From Carideicomes alvinocaridis (lineage in GTDB: Bacteria; Pseudomonadota; Alphaproteobacteria; Rhodobacterales; Rhodobacteraceae), in the NCBI GenBank assembly GCA_005473895.2, contig SRJI02000031.1:1-50801 (forward strand): DNA of 50,801 nucleotides. The letters run 5' to 3'. A program made the position numbers and the translations under genes. Of this stretch, positions 35,090 through 43,990 are shown piece after piece. The first letter of the stretch is position 1. Every line of letters begins with the position of its first letter. Under the pieces are notes generated by a model. The model saw only the letters and a list, made by a program, of their open reading frames with translations. It ran no database searches and was not told the origin of the DNA.

Positions 35090-36826
35090 ATGGCTCTGGC
35101 CGAAAGGATCGATGTGCAGCACGGGGGCGCCGGGCGCGATACCGATGTTGTCCTGGGGGAAGACTGGGTCGCCCCGGAAAGCTCGGTAGAAAGCGAGCTG
35201 CGCGAGAAACGCGCGCGGCGCAGCTGGTTCACGCTGAACCAGTCCCCCCTGACGCGCAAGATCGTCATCTTCAACCTGATTGCGCTGAACGTGCTGGTGG
35301 CGGGGATCCTGTATCTCAACTCCTCGCGCGACAGCCTCGTGGTGCAGCGCTCGGCCGGGCTGGTCAGCGAGGCGGAGCTGGTGGCCAACGTGATCGAGGC
35401 GCGGCTGCCCGGCGCGGCGCCGGTGAACCTCGCCACCGGCGACGGCGTCGACGTGGCCGCCGCGCTCGACGCCCTGGACCTGCGGCGCGGCGCGCGGGCC
35501 TATGTCTTCGACACCAGCCGCACGATGATCGGGGTGAAGGAGGGCGCGGAGACGCTGGACAGCGTGCGCGGCCTCACCGGCAGCGACCGGGTGGCGACGC
35601 CGATCCTCGATACGCTCGGCCGGCTCTGGGGGGCGGTGTCGGCGCTGTTCCCCGACTGGCAGGACAGCCCGCCCTCGATGGAGGCGCAGATCACCGCCAT
35701 GATCGGCCCCACGCTGGAGGGGCAGACCCAGGTGGAACGCGACCTGCGCTTCGACGAAGGCTCTGCCATCGCCGTGCTGACCCCGATCCTGCAGGGCAAC
35801 CGCGTCGTCGGCGCCATCGCCCTGACCGGCGCCCCGGGCGAAATCGACGCCTATGTCCGGGTGGAGCGGGAACGCGTGCTGCAGATGTTCGTCATCGCCA
35901 CGCTGGTCTCGATCGGGCTCAGCTTGGTGCTGGCCTCCACCATCGCCAACCCGATCTCCGACCTCGCCGCCGCGGCCGAGCTGGGGCGCGACCGCGACCG
36001 CACGGGCAAGCTGAACGGCCGGGTCAGCGCCGCGCGGGTGCGCATCCCCGACCTGACCGCGCGGCCCGACGAGATCGGCCGCCTGTCGGGCGCGCTGCGC
36101 GGCATGGTCTCGGCGCTTTACGACCGGATCGACGCCAACGAGCAATTCGCGGCCGACGTGGCGCACGAGATCAAGAACCCGCTCGCCTCCCTGCGCTCCG
36201 CCGTGGGGTCGCTGCGCATGGTCAAGAAGGAAGAGCAGCGCGACAAGCTGCTCGACGTGCTGGACCATGACGTGCGGCGCCTCGACCGGCTCGTCTCCGA
36301 CATCTCCAACGCCTCGCGGCTCGACAGCGAGCTGGTGAAGGAGGAGGAGGAAAGCTTCGATCTGCTGAAGATGCTGGGCAACCTCGCCAACTTCCTGACC
36401 CAGGAGGCGGACGGCAAGGGCATCGACTTCATCACCGACCTGCCCTCCGAGCCGATCATGATCAACGGGCTGGAGGCGCGGCTGGCCCAGGTCTTCGTCA
36501 ACCTGATCACCAACGCCATCTCCTTCTGCGAGGATGGCGACGCGATCCGGGTCTGGGCGCGCAAGCGGCAGAACCGCGTGCTGGTAGTGGTCGAGGATAC
36601 CGGCCCCGGCATCCCGGAACAGGCGCTGACCAAGATCTTCAAGCGCTTCTACTCGGAACGTCCCGCGACCGATTTCGGCAACAATTCCGGCCTTGGCCTC
36701 GCCATCTCCAAGCAGATCGTGGAGGCGCATGGCGGCGTCATCTGGGCCGAGAACATCCGCCCGACCGAGGCCGACGCCACCTCCGACCCGCTGGGTGCGC
36801 GCTTCGTCGTCGGCCTTCCGGTCTGA
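35090..36826 (+). CDS. chvG: Sensor histidine kinase ChvG
   Basis: 578 residues, three bases after the chvI stop. A basic cytoplasmic tail is followed by TM1 (IVIFNLIALNVLVAGILYL), a periplasmic sensor of about 200 residues, TM2 (MFVIATLVSIGLSLVLAS) and HAMP. The H-box is FAADVAHEIKNPLASLRSAV, then come the N-box VNLITNAISFCEDG, G1 VEDTGPGIP and G2 NNSGLGLAISKQIVEAHGG. It phosphorylates ChvI. In rhizobia a periplasmic inhibitor, ExoR, controls ChvG; no exoR-like gene is visible in this window. Confidence 0.94.
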   Translation: MALAERIDVQHGGAGRDTDVVLGEDWVAPESSVESELREKRARRSWFTLNQSPLTRKIVIFNLIALNVLVAGILYLNSSRDSLVVQRSAGLVSEAELVANVIEARLPGAAPVNLATGDGVDVAAALDALDLRRGARAYVFDTSRTMIGVKEGAETLDSVRGLTGSDRVATPILDTLGRLWGAVSALFPDWQDSPPSMEAQITAMIGPTLEGQTQVERDLRFDEGSAIAVLTPILQGNRVVGAIALTGAPGEIDAYVRVERERVLQMFVIATLVSIGLSLVLASTIANPISDLAAAAELGRDRDRTGKLNGRVSAARVRIPDLTARPDEIGRLSGALRGMVSALYDRIDANEQFAADVAHEIKNPLASLRSAVGSLRMVKKEEQRDKLLDVLDHDVRRLDRLVSDISNASRLDSELVKEEEESFDLLKMLGNLANFLTQEADGKGIDFITDLPSEPIMINGLEARLAQVFVNLITNAISFCEDGDAIRVWARKRQNRVLVVVEDTGPGIPEQALTKIFKRFYSERPATDFGNNSGLGLAISKQIVEAHGGVIWAENIRPTEADATSDPLGARFVVGLPV

Positions 36827-36838
36827 AGGGCGCGGGAC

Positions 36839-37306
36839 GTGCCCGCCTCCGCCCCCGCACCGGACCCCGCGACGCCGCAGACGGGCCGGGAAGAAGAGAT
36901 ACTCCATGCCTCCTGCGTTGCGGTGGACGGACGCGGTGTCCTGATCCTCGGCCCTTCCGGTTCCGGCAAGAGCGCCCTGGCGCTGCAATTGATGAGCCTG
37001 GGCGCGGTGCTGGTCGCGGATGATCGCGTGCGCCTCTGGGCCGAGAACGGCACGCTCCTGGCCGCCGCGCCCGAGACGCTGCGCGGGCTGATCGAGGCGC
37101 GGGGCGTCGGGATCCTGCGGGCCGAGACGGCGGGCCCGGTCCCCGTCGCGCTGGCCGTCGACCTTGCCGCGCCCGAGCCCAAGCGCCTGCCGCCGGAACG
37201 GCGCTTCACCTGCCTGGATTGCGAGATGCCGCTGCTTCACAATCCGGGGATGGGACATTTTTCCGCCGCCATCCTTCAGTATATGAAGGCCGGACGCGAT
37301 GAGTGA
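36839..37306 (+). CDS. hprK: HPr kinase/phosphorylase, short alphaproteobacterial form
   Basis: 155 residues from GTG 36839. Only the catalytic domain is present, as is usual in alphaproteobacteria, where the N-terminal half of the firmicute enzyme is missing. Walker A is GPSGSGKS (about 39-46), the catalytic loop VADDRV follows, and EARGVGIL matches the HprK signature ExRGxGI. It phosphorylates HPr on a serine; the HPr encoded at 38650 has a fitting Ser51. The 3' end overlaps rapZ by 8 bp. Confidence 0.92.
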   Translation: MPASAPAPDPATPQTGREEEILHASCVAVDGRGVLILGPSGSGKSALALQLMSLGAVLVADDRVRLWAENGTLLAAAPETLRGLIEARGVGILRAETAGPVPVALAVDLAAPEPKRLPPERRFTCLDCEMPLLHNPGMGHFSAAILQYMKAGRDE

Positions 37307-38252
37307 CGCGATGAAGGATACGAGCGAGGAGATGGTGGCAAGCGAACGCCTGGTCCTGGTGACCGGTCCCTCGGGGGCCGGGCGGTCCACCGCGATCAAC
37401 GCGCTGGAGGATCTGGGCTATGAGGCGATCGACAACCTCCCCATGAGCCTCATGCCCCGGCTGCTGGAAGGGCCGCCGCTCAGCCGGCCGCTGGCGCTCG
37501 GGATCGATGCGCGGAACCGCGAATTCTCCACCCTGGGCTTCCTCGAGATGCTGGCGCGCCTGCGCGATGGGGCCGGACCGCAACCGGAACTGCTGTTCCT
37601 CGATTGCAGCGAGGCCGCGCTGCTGCGCCGCTTTTCAGAGACGCGTCGCCGCCATCCGCTGTCGCCGCAGGAGGCACCGGGCGTGGGCATCGCGCGCGAG
37701 ATCGAGCTGCTCGCCCCGATCCGGCAACGTGCCGACGTGCTTCTGGATACGTCCGAGCTCAGCCCGCACGACCTGCGCGCCGAGATCGAGGGCTGGTTCG
37801 GCGGCGACGGTGGCCAGCGCCTGGCCGTCTCGGTCCAGAGCTTTTCCTACAAGCGCGGGGTCCCGCGCGGGATCGACATGATGATCGACTGCCGCTTCCT
37901 GCGGAACCCGCACTGGGATCCGGAACTGCGCCCGCAGACCGGCCGCGACCCGGCGGTGGCGGAGCATGTGCGGGCCGATCCCACCTACGCGGAATTCTTC
38001 GAACGCACCCGCGATCTCCTGCTGTTGCTGCTGCCCGCCTATACCCGCGAGGGCAAGTCGCACTTTTCCATCGGCTTCGGCTGTACCGGGGGGCGGCACC
38101 GCTCCGTTGCCGTGGCGGAATCCACGGTGGAGGCTCTTGCGCAGCAGGGCTGGCGGGTGTCAATTAGGCATCGCGAGCTGGAGCGGGTCCATGGCCATGG
38201 GGATGAGCCCCCGCCGAGCGAGCGAGTTACGGACGGGGTGAGCGGGGCGTGA
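37299..38252 (+). CDS. rapZ: RNase adapter RapZ / YvcJ family P-loop protein
   Basis: 317 residues. The N-terminal nucleotide-binding domain has GPSGAGRST where the Walker A lysine is replaced by Arg, then [16 protein letters not shown], the family signature. The C-terminal RNA-binding domain has [26 protein letters not shown], and [15 protein letters not shown]. In E. coli RapZ directs RNase E to the GlmZ RNA; in alphaproteobacteria its RNA partners are mostly unknown. The tail after residue 290 is variable. Its stop overlaps the next GTG, so translation is coupled. Confidence 0.92.
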   Translation: MSDAMKDTSEEMVASERLVLVTGPSGAGRSTAINALEDLGYEAIDNLPMSLMPRLLEGPPLSRPLALGIDARNREFSTLGFLEMLARLRDGAGPQPELLFLDCSEAALLRRFSETRRRHPLSPQEAPGVGIAREIELLAPIRQRADVLLDTSELSPHDLRAEIEGWFGGDGGQRLAVSVQSFSYKRGVPRGIDMMIDCRFLRNPHWDPELRPQTGRDPAVAEHVRADPTYAEFFERTRDLLLLLLPAYTREGKSHFSIGFGCTGGRHRSVAVAESTVEALAQQGWRVSIRHRELERVHGHGDEPPPSERVTDGVSGA

Positions 38253-38641
38253 TCGGCATCGTCATCGTGGCGCATGGCGGACTCGCCAGGGAATACCTGG
38301 CGGCCGTGGAGCATGTCGTCGGAGCGCAGAAGGGGATCCGTGCGATCGCCATCGAGGCGGAGCATGACCGCTCGCGCAAGCAGGACGAGATCTGCCGCGC
38401 CGCCGACGAGGTGGATGGCGGCGAAGGGGTCGTCGTGGTCACCGACATGTTCGGCGGCTCGCCCTCCAACCTGTCCCTGCGCGCCTGCCGGCCCGAGGGG
38501 CGCCGCATCCTCTACGGCGCCAACCTGCCGATGCTGATCAAGCTGGCCAAAAGCCGCAACCTCCCCATCGGCGACGCCGTGCGCAACGCGTTGGAGGCGG
38601 GCCGGAAATACATTGACAGCCAGAACATTTCCGCAGACTAG
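38249..38641 (+). CDS. PTS EIIA component, mannose/fructose (EIIA-Man) family
   Basis: 130 residues from GTG 38249, overlapping the rapZ stop. The phospho-acceptor is His9 in [25 protein letters not shown] is the second conserved element of the EIIA-Man fold. No EIIB, C or D partner is nearby, so this is the regulatory type (often called ManX or EIIA-Man) that takes phosphate from HPr and signals rather than imports sugar. Its targets in this group are not settled. Confidence 0.92.
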   Translation: MIGIVIVAHGGLAREYLAAVEHVVGAQKGIRAIAIEAEHDRSRKQDEICRAADEVDGGEGVVVVTDMFGGSPSNLSLRACRPEGRRILYGANLPMLIKLAKSRNLPIGDAVRNALEAGRKYIDSQNISAD

Positions 38642-38649
38642 GGCCGAAG

Positions 38650-38934
38650 ATGCCGGACAGCGCTTCCATTCACCGCCAGTTGAAGATCGTCAACGAGAAA
38701 GGGCTGCACGCCCGCGCCGCCGCCCGCCTCGTCGAGGTGGTCGAGGGATTTGACGCGCGGGCCGAAGTGTCCAAGGATGGGCTGAACGCCTCGGGCGACT
38801 CGATCATGGGGCTTCTGATGCTGGCCGCGCCCAAGGGCAGCACGATCGAGGTCACGACCTCGGGGCCGGACGCCGATGCGCTGGCCGACGCGCTGGACGC
38901 GCTGGTGGCCAACCGGTTCGGAGAGGATTTCTGA
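38650..38934 (+). CDS. Phosphocarrier protein HPr (NPr type)
   Basis: 94 residues, eight bases after the EIIA gene stop. The catalytic His20 is in NEKGLHARAAARLVE. The regulatory Ser51 in SGDSIMGLLMLAAPKGSTI matches the HprK target. It carries phosphate from enzyme I (not in this window) to EIIA and is itself serine-phosphorylated by HprK, encoded two genes upstream. HprK, EIIA and HPr here form a complete regulatory branch apart from enzyme I and PtsN. Confidence 0.94.
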   Translation: MPDSASIHRQLKIVNEKGLHARAAARLVEVVEGFDARAEVSKDGLNASGDSIMGLLMLAAPKGSTIEVTTSGPDADALADALDALVANRFGEDF

Positions 38935-38962
38935 ACCGCGGCGCGAAGGAGGCCGAAAGCTC

Positions 38963-39943
38963 TTGGTAGACCGTTCGACGCAGCAGCCGAGCCTGATGCA
39001 TTCCCAGCCGCCCCGGCTCAAGGGGCAGGGGGATGGCGGCAACCTGGGGGACCAGCCCTATGACCGCCGGCGCCTGAGCTACGCCAATACCTTCGACAAC
39101 CCGTTCCAGCAGCGCACCATCCAGACGATGGAGGTCCTGACCGGCAAGCTTCACCTGCTGCACCTGATCCGCAAGTTCGAGGCGATGGGCGTCCCGCAGG
39201 GACAGGGCTTCTGGAAACAGGCGCTCGAGGTCATGGGCATCGACCTGACCACGCCCGAGGAGCAGATCGCGCGCATCCCCCGCGAAGGGCCGCTGGTCAT
39301 CACCGCCAACCACCCCCACGGCCTGGTCGACGGCATGGTCCTGGCCGAGCTGATCGGCAAGGTGCGCACCGATTACAAGATCCTCACCCGCTCGCTGCTG
39401 ACCGGCGTGGGCGAGATCGACGAATTCATGATCCCGGTGCCCTTCGCCCACGAAAAGGACGCGCTTCAGCAGAACCTGGAGATGCGCAAGGTGGCGATGG
39501 AGCATCTGAAGGACGGCGGGGTGATCGTGCTCTTTCCCTCCGGCGTCGTCGCCTCATCGAAGACCATGTTCGGCCCCGCGATCGAGGCCGACTGGAACCC
39601 CTTCACCGCCAAGATGGTGCAGCGCTCGGGCGCGCGGGTCCTGCCGATCTACTTCCCCGGCTCCAATTCGCGCTGGTACCAGATGGCGAACCTCTGGTCC
39701 GCGACCCTGCGGCAGGGGCTGCTGCTCTACGAGGTGGTCCATGCGCTCAACAAGCCGCAGGCGCCGGTCGTGGGCAAGGTGATCGAGCGCGAGGAGATCG
39801 ACGGCTGGACCTCGAACCCCCGCGGCTTCGTCGCCTGGCTGCGGGCGCGGACGCTGGCGCTCGGCGCAGATCCCGACGCGGGCCCCGAAAGCGTGCCCGG
39901 CCCCGAGCGGTTCGAGACCCCGCCGAAAACCTCCGAGAGCTAG
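38963..39943 (+). CDS. Lysophospholipid acyltransferase family protein (LPLAT)
   Basis: 326 residues if it starts at TTG 38963, which has AAGGAGG eleven bases upstream; ATG 38996 (MHSQPPRL) lacks such a site and is the alternative. The acyltransferase core reads PLVITANHPHGLVDGMVLAE, where the NH-x-x-x-D box is an NHPHGLVD variant with a five-residue gap, and GGVIVLFPSGVVASSK takes the place of the FPEG block. This matches the ACT14924-like LPLAT branch rather than PlsC proper. It probably acylates a lysolipid or ornithine-lipid-like acceptor at the membrane. It follows HPr closely. Confidence 0.8.
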   Translation: MVDRSTQQPSLMHSQPPRLKGQGDGGNLGDQPYDRRRLSYANTFDNPFQQRTIQTMEVLTGKLHLLHLIRKFEAMGVPQGQGFWKQALEVMGIDLTTPEEQIARIPREGPLVITANHPHGLVDGMVLAELIGKVRTDYKILTRSLLTGVGEIDEFMIPVPFAHEKDALQQNLEMRKVAMEHLKDGGVIVLFPSGVVASSKTMFGPAIEADWNPFTAKMVQRSGARVLPIYFPGSNSRWYQMANLWSATLRQGLLLYEVVHALNKPQAPVVGKVIEREEIDGWTSNPRGFVAWLRARTLALGADPDAGPESVPGPERFETPPKTSES

Positions 39944-39967
39944 TCAGTCGTCGGACGGGCCCGCGCC

Positions 39968-40843
39968 TCAGCGCGTCGGCACCGGCGTCTCGCCGCGGTA
40001 ATCGTAGAAGCCGCGCTTGGTCTTCCGCCCCAGCCAGCCGGCCTCGACATATTTCGTCAGCAGGGGGCAGGGCCGGTACTTGGTATCCGCCAGCCCGTCA
40101 TGCAGCACGTTCATGATGGCCAGGCATGTGTCCAGCCCGATGAAATCCGCCAGCTCCAGCGGCCCCATGGGGTGGTTGGCCCCCAGTTTCATCGCCTGGT
40201 CGATGGATTGCACGCCGCCCACGCCCTCGTAGAGCGTGTAGACCGCCTCGTTGATCATCGGCACGAGGATGCGGTTGACGATGAAGGCCGGGAAATCCTC
40301 GGCCGAGGCGGGGGTCTTGCCCAGCTTCTCCACCACGCCCTTGCAGGCGAGGTAGGTGTCCTCGTCCGTGGCGATGCCGCGGATCAGCTCCACCAGCTGC
40401 ATCACCGGCACCGGGTTCATGAAGTGGAAACCCATGAACCGCTCGGGCCGGTCGGTGCGCGAGGCCAGCCGGGTGATCGAGATGGAGGAGGTGTTGGAGG
40501 TCAGGATCGTCTGCTCGCCCAGCGAGGGTGCGAGCGCGTCGAAGATCTTCTGCTTGACGCTCTCGTTCTCGGTCGCCGCCTCGATGATCAGGTCCGAGGG
40601 GCCGATATCGGTGATCTCGAGCGTGGTCGAGATACGGCCCATGGCCGCCTTCATCTCGTCCTCGGAGATCTTTCCCGACCCGGCCTGCCGGCCCATATTC
40701 TTCTCGATCCGGGCGATTGCGGCATCCAGCGCGTCCTGGCTGATGTCGTTCAGGGTTACCTCGTACCCGGCCAGGGCCATGACATGGGCGATCCCGTTGC
40801 CCATCTGCCCCGCGCCCACGACGCCGACACTCCTGATTTCCAT
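39968..40843 (-). CDS. hbd: 3-hydroxybutyryl-CoA dehydrogenase
   Basis: 291 residues. It interconverts (3S)-hydroxybutyryl-CoA and acetoacetyl-CoA with NAD(P)H. The dinucleotide loop is VGAGQMGNGIAHV (about 9-21), ENESVKQKIF and SNTSSISITRLAS follow, and the catalytic His is in GFHFMNPVPVMQLVE. The C-terminal domain has LGANHPMGPLELADFIGLD. It may serve short-chain acyl-CoA and polyhydroxybutyrate turnover alongside Mcd and EtfAB. It is convergent with the acyltransferase and divergent from the DUF6473 gene. Confidence 0.93.
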   Translation of the reverse strand: MEIRSVGVVGAGQMGNGIAHVMALAGYEVTLNDISQDALDAAIARIEKNMGRQAGSGKISEDEMKAAMGRISTTLEITDIGPSDLIIEAATENESVKQKIFDALAPSLGEQTILTSNTSSISITRLASRTDRPERFMGFHFMNPVPVMQLVELIRGIATDEDTYLACKGVVEKLGKTPASAEDFPAFIVNRILVPMINEAVYTLYEGVGGVQSIDQAMKLGANHPMGPLELADFIGLDTCLAIMNVLHDGLADTKYRPCPLLTKYVEAGWLGRKTKRGFYDYRGETPVPTR

Positions 40844-40965
40844 CTGCGCTGACCCCGCTTGCCTGTTCGCCGCGCAACCTAATCGCGGGCGCCGGGGAAG
40901 CCAAGGGCGGCGGTTAGGCGAATCGAAAGGGTTTTGCCCCAGTCTGGACGGGCGATGAGGTGATC

Positions 40966-41841
40966 ATGGGGCGGCCCTTGGGCGATATGCGACATGTGGG
41001 GCAGGGCGACCGGGCCCTGAACTACTTTCCCTGCAGATACGGCGGGTCGCGGCTTCTGTTCCGCGGGCCGCGCCGGGACTTGTCCGGGGCCTACCTCGCC
41101 TTTCTCGGCGGGACGGAGACCTATGGCAAGTTCCTGCCGCGCCCCTATCCGGCGGTGGTGGAACAGGCCCTCGGTCTGCCCTGCGTGAATCTCGGGGGCG
41201 TCAATGCGGGGGTGGACCTCTACCTGCGCGACCCGGCGCTGCAGGCCCTGGCCTCGGGCGCGGTCGCGACGGTGGTGCAGCTGACCGGGGCGCAGAACCT
41301 GTCGAACCGGTTCTACTCCGTCCATCCGCGCCGCAACGACCGCTTCCTGCGCAGCGCGGGCCCGCTGCACGAGCTCTATCCGGAGGTGGATTTCACCCGC
41401 TTCCACTTTACCCGCCACATGCTGGCGGCCCTGCGCGACACCTCGGACGACCGCTTTGCCCTGGTGCAGGAAGAGCTGCGTACGGCCTGGCTGGCGCGGA
41501 TGCGGCAGTTGATCGCCCAGATCGCGGGGCCGGTCGTGCTGCTGTGGTTCGCGGACCATTCGCCGCCCGATCCCGGCGCCCCGGAAGAGGCCGCAGATCC
41601 GCTTTTCGTCACCCGCCCCATGGTCGAGGCGGTGCGCGACGAGGCCGCCCATTGCCTGGAGGTGGTGATCACCGACCGGGCGCGCGCGGCCGGAACGCAG
41701 GGCATGGTCTTTGCGGTGGACGAGGAGCTGGCGGCGTCGGAACTCCCCGGGGCGCTGGCCCACGAGGAAGCGGCGGACGCGCTAGCGCCCCTGTTGCGCG
41801 ACATCGCCGTTGCCGCCGGCGCGCTGGATGACGGGCCGTAG
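40966..41841 (+). CDS. DUF6473 family protein
   Basis: 291 residues from ATG 40966, preceded by GAGGTGA; a GTG two codons earlier is possible. The opening [20 protein letters not shown], then [32 protein letters not shown] and [21 protein letters not shown] match a Rhodobacteraceae-typical family (DUF6473) with no known function. The Gly-rich GGxET and GGVNAG loops recall SGNH/GDSL-like or sulfotransferase-like folds, but no catalytic set is certain. It stands between hbd and etfA, a neighbourhood I believe is conserved in this family. Confidence 0.75.
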   Translation: MGRPLGDMRHVGQGDRALNYFPCRYGGSRLLFRGPRRDLSGAYLAFLGGTETYGKFLPRPYPAVVEQALGLPCVNLGGVNAGVDLYLRDPALQALASGAVATVVQLTGAQNLSNRFYSVHPRRNDRFLRSAGPLHELYPEVDFTRFHFTRHMLAALRDTSDDRFALVQEELRTAWLARMRQLIAQIAGPVVLLWFADHSPPDPGAPEEAADPLFVTRPMVEAVRDEAAHCLEVVITDRARAAGTQGMVFAVDEELAASELPGALAHEEAADALAPLLRDIAVAAGALDDGP

Positions 41842-41924
41842 GGGGCGGCTTCGCTCAAGGGCGGACAGCGAACGGCCCGCCGGGTCGGGTGAGGATAGCA
41901 GACGATGCCTTTCGGGAGGGCGCT

Positions 41925-42066
41925 GGACGGCAAGAGACCCGGGGGCGGGTGGCAAAGCAGAAGACCCGGGGAGCGGCCCCGCATAGCCAAAGAGCCGGGC
42001 GCCGGTCCGACAGAGCAAGTGGCCGGGGGCGGTAAAGCAACCCAGGGGCCAGTCCCGCAAAAACAA
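41925..42066. repeat. Array of about six degenerate 18-29-nt units downstream of etfA
   Basis: Successive units end in CCGG or a close variant, each with a G-rich front and an A-rich GCAAAGCA-like middle: 41925-41942, 41943-41969 (GTGGCAAAGCAGAAGACCC), 41970-41998, 41999-42026, 42027-42046 (GGTAAAGCAACCC), 42047-42066. Spacing is irregular and no unit is identical, so this is not CRISPR. It fills the gap between the DUF6473 gene and the etfA terminator. Confidence 0.45.
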
Positions 42067-42092
42067 AAGGCCCGCCGGGTCGGGCGGGCCTT
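42067..42092 (-). terminator. Rho-independent terminator of etfBA
   Basis: On the minus strand AAGGCCCGCC (42092-42083), 6-nt loop, GGCGGGCCTT (42076-42067), then TTGTTTTTG. It lies 24 bp past the etfA stop. Confidence 0.85.
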
Positions 42093-42116
42093 CCTGTCTT
42101 CGGGTCGTGCACCGTG

Positions 42117-43043
42117 TCAGAGCTTCTCGGTCAGCTCCGGCACCAGGGTGAACAGGTCGCCCACCAGGCCGTAATCGGCCACCTGGAAGATCGGCGCCTC
42201 CTCGTCCTTGTTGATGGCGACGATGATCTTGGAATCCTTCATCCCCGCAAGGTGCTGGATCGCGCCCGAGATGCCGACGGCGACGTAGAGATCCGGCGCC
42301 ACGACCTTGCCGGTCTGGCCGACCTGCCAGTCGTTCGGGGCATAGCCCGAATCCACCGCCGCGCGCGAGGCGCCCACGGCCGCGCCGAGCTTGTCGGCCA
42401 GCTTCTCGATCAGCTTGAAGTCCTCTTCGGAGCCGATGCCGCGGCCGCCGGAGACGACGATCCCGGCCGAGGTCAGGTCGGGGCGGTCGCTTTCGGCCAC
42501 CTTGTCCTCGACCCATTCGCTGAGCCCCGGATCGCCCGCGGCCTCGATGTTCTCCACCGAGGCGGAGCCGCCGGTGCCGGCCGCGTCGAAGGTCGAGGTC
42601 CGGATCGACAGGACCTTCTTGGCGTCCTTGGACTTCACCGTCTGCACGGCGTTGCCGGCATAGATCGGCCGTTCGAACGTGTCGCCGTCCACCACGCCCG
42701 AGACGTCGGTGATCACCATCACGTCGAGCAGCGCGGCGACGCGCGGCAGGATGTTCTTGGCGTCGGTCGTGGCCGGCGCGCAGATATGGTCGTAATCGCC
42801 CGCGAGCTTCACGATCAGGTCGGCGGTGGCCTCCGCCAGGCGGTGACCCAGCACCGCGTCCTCGGCGCAGAGCACCTTGGACACGCCGTCGATCGTCGCC
42901 GCCTCTTTCGCCGCGTCGGCGGCCGAGGCCCCGGCACAGAGGATCGTCACATCGCCGAGCGCCTTGGCCGCGTTCACCGCCTTGGCGGTCGCGTCCATGG
43001 ACAGGTGCCCGTCATTCACTTCGGCCAGCAGAAGAACAGCCAT
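42117..43043 (-). CDS. etfA: Electron transfer flavoprotein, alpha subunit
   Basis: 308 residues. With EtfB it carries electrons from acyl-CoA dehydrogenases (including Mcd of this window) to ETF:ubiquinone oxidoreductase. The N-terminal domain opens [13 protein letters not shown]. The FAD-binding C-terminal domain has [54 protein letters not shown] and [20 protein letters not shown], all standard. ATG 43043 overlaps the etfB stop by one base. Confidence 0.97.
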   Translation of the reverse strand: MAVLLLAEVNDGHLSMDATAKAVNAAKALGDVTILCAGASAADAAKEAATIDGVSKVLCAEDAVLGHRLAEATADLIVKLAGDYDHICAPATTDAKNILPRVAALLDVMVITDVSGVVDGDTFERPIYAGNAVQTVKSKDAKKVLSIRTSTFDAAGTGGSASVENIEAAGDPGLSEWVEDKVAESDRPDLTSAGIVVSGGRGIGSEEDFKLIEKLADKLGAAVGASRAAVDSGYAPNDWQVGQTGKVVAPDLYVAVGISGAIQHLAGMKDSKIIVAINKDEEAPIFQVADYGLVGDLFTLVPELTEKL

Positions 43044-43801
43044 CAGATCGCCCCCGCTTCCTTGAGTTTCGCAATCAGCTCGTCCACGTCGGCCACCTTG
43101 ATGCCGGCCGCGCGTTCCGCGGGTTCCGCGGTCTTGACCACCTCGAGCCGCGGCGAGACGTCGACGCCGTAATCCTCGGCGGTCTTCTCGTCGAGCGGCT
43201 TCTTCTTGGCCTTCATGATGTTGGGCAGCGAGGCATAGCGCGGCTCGTTCAGGCGCAGGTCGACGGTCACGACGCAGGGCATCTTGACCTTGATCGTCTG
43301 CAGGCCGCCATCCACTTCCCGCGTCACCTTGGCATGATCGCCGTCGATGTCGAGCTCGGAGGCAAAGGTCGCCTGGGACCAGCCCAGCAGCGCCGACAGC
43401 ATCTGCCCGGTCGCGTTCATGTCGTTGTCGATCGCCTGCTTGCCGGCGATGACGAGGCCCGGCTGTTCCTCGTCGATCACGGCCTTGAGGATCTTGGCGA
43501 CGGCCAGCGGCTCGATATCCTGGTGGACGTCATCGGCGGCGACCACGAGGATCGCCCGGTCGGCACCCATGGCGAGGGCCGTGCGCAGCGTCTCCTGCGC
43601 CTGTTTCACGCCGATGGAAACCGCGACCACCTCTTCCGCGGCGCCCTTTTCCTTCAGCCGGATCGCTTCCTCGACCGCGATCTCGTCGAACGGGTTCATC
43701 GACATCTTCACGTTGGCGAGATCGACACCCGAGCCATCCGCTTTGACACGGACCTTCACGTTGTAGTCGATCACGCGCTTGACCGGTACGAGTACCTTCA
43801 T
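43043..43801 (-). CDS. etfB: Electron transfer flavoprotein, beta subunit
   Basis: 252 residues from ATG 43801; an upstream in-frame extension is rejected because EtfB begins [12 protein letters not shown]. It binds AMP and packs with EtfA. Typical segments are [31 protein letters not shown] and [20 protein letters not shown]. The recognition-loop region near [18 protein letters not shown] docks acyl-CoA dehydrogenases. It is the first gene of etfBA, with about 190 bp before it towards parC that hold no gene. Confidence 0.97.
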   Translation of the reverse strand: MKVLVPVKRVIDYNVKVRVKADGSGVDLANVKMSMNPFDEIAVEEAIRLKEKGAAEEVVAVSIGVKQAQETLRTALAMGADRAILVVAADDVHQDIEPLAVAKILKAVIDEEQPGLVIAGKQAIDNDMNATGQMLSALLGWSQATFASELDIDGDHAKVTREVDGGLQTIKVKMPCVVTVDLRLNEPRYASLPNIMKAKKKPLDEKTAEDYGVDVSPRLEVVKTAEPAERAAGIKVADVDELIAKLKEAGAI

Positions 43802-43990
43802 CGGCGTTGCTCTCCCATTGGTTCCGCGGGGCAAGATCGACTCTCCGCCCCGCCCCTATCGCGGTGTTGATAACTTCTAGGGCGCGGCGGGGACAGGTCA
43901 AAATCGTCCCTTTAGCGCTATCGGACGCCGCGTTTTCCCGTATCCGTCACCGGCCTGCCGCCGCCAGCGTTCCCGGCGGCGGCATCCGGC

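Noticed and set aside
41925-42066. Possible CRISPR array
   Set aside because: Units vary in length and sequence and there are no constant repeats or spacers of regular size, nor cas genes.
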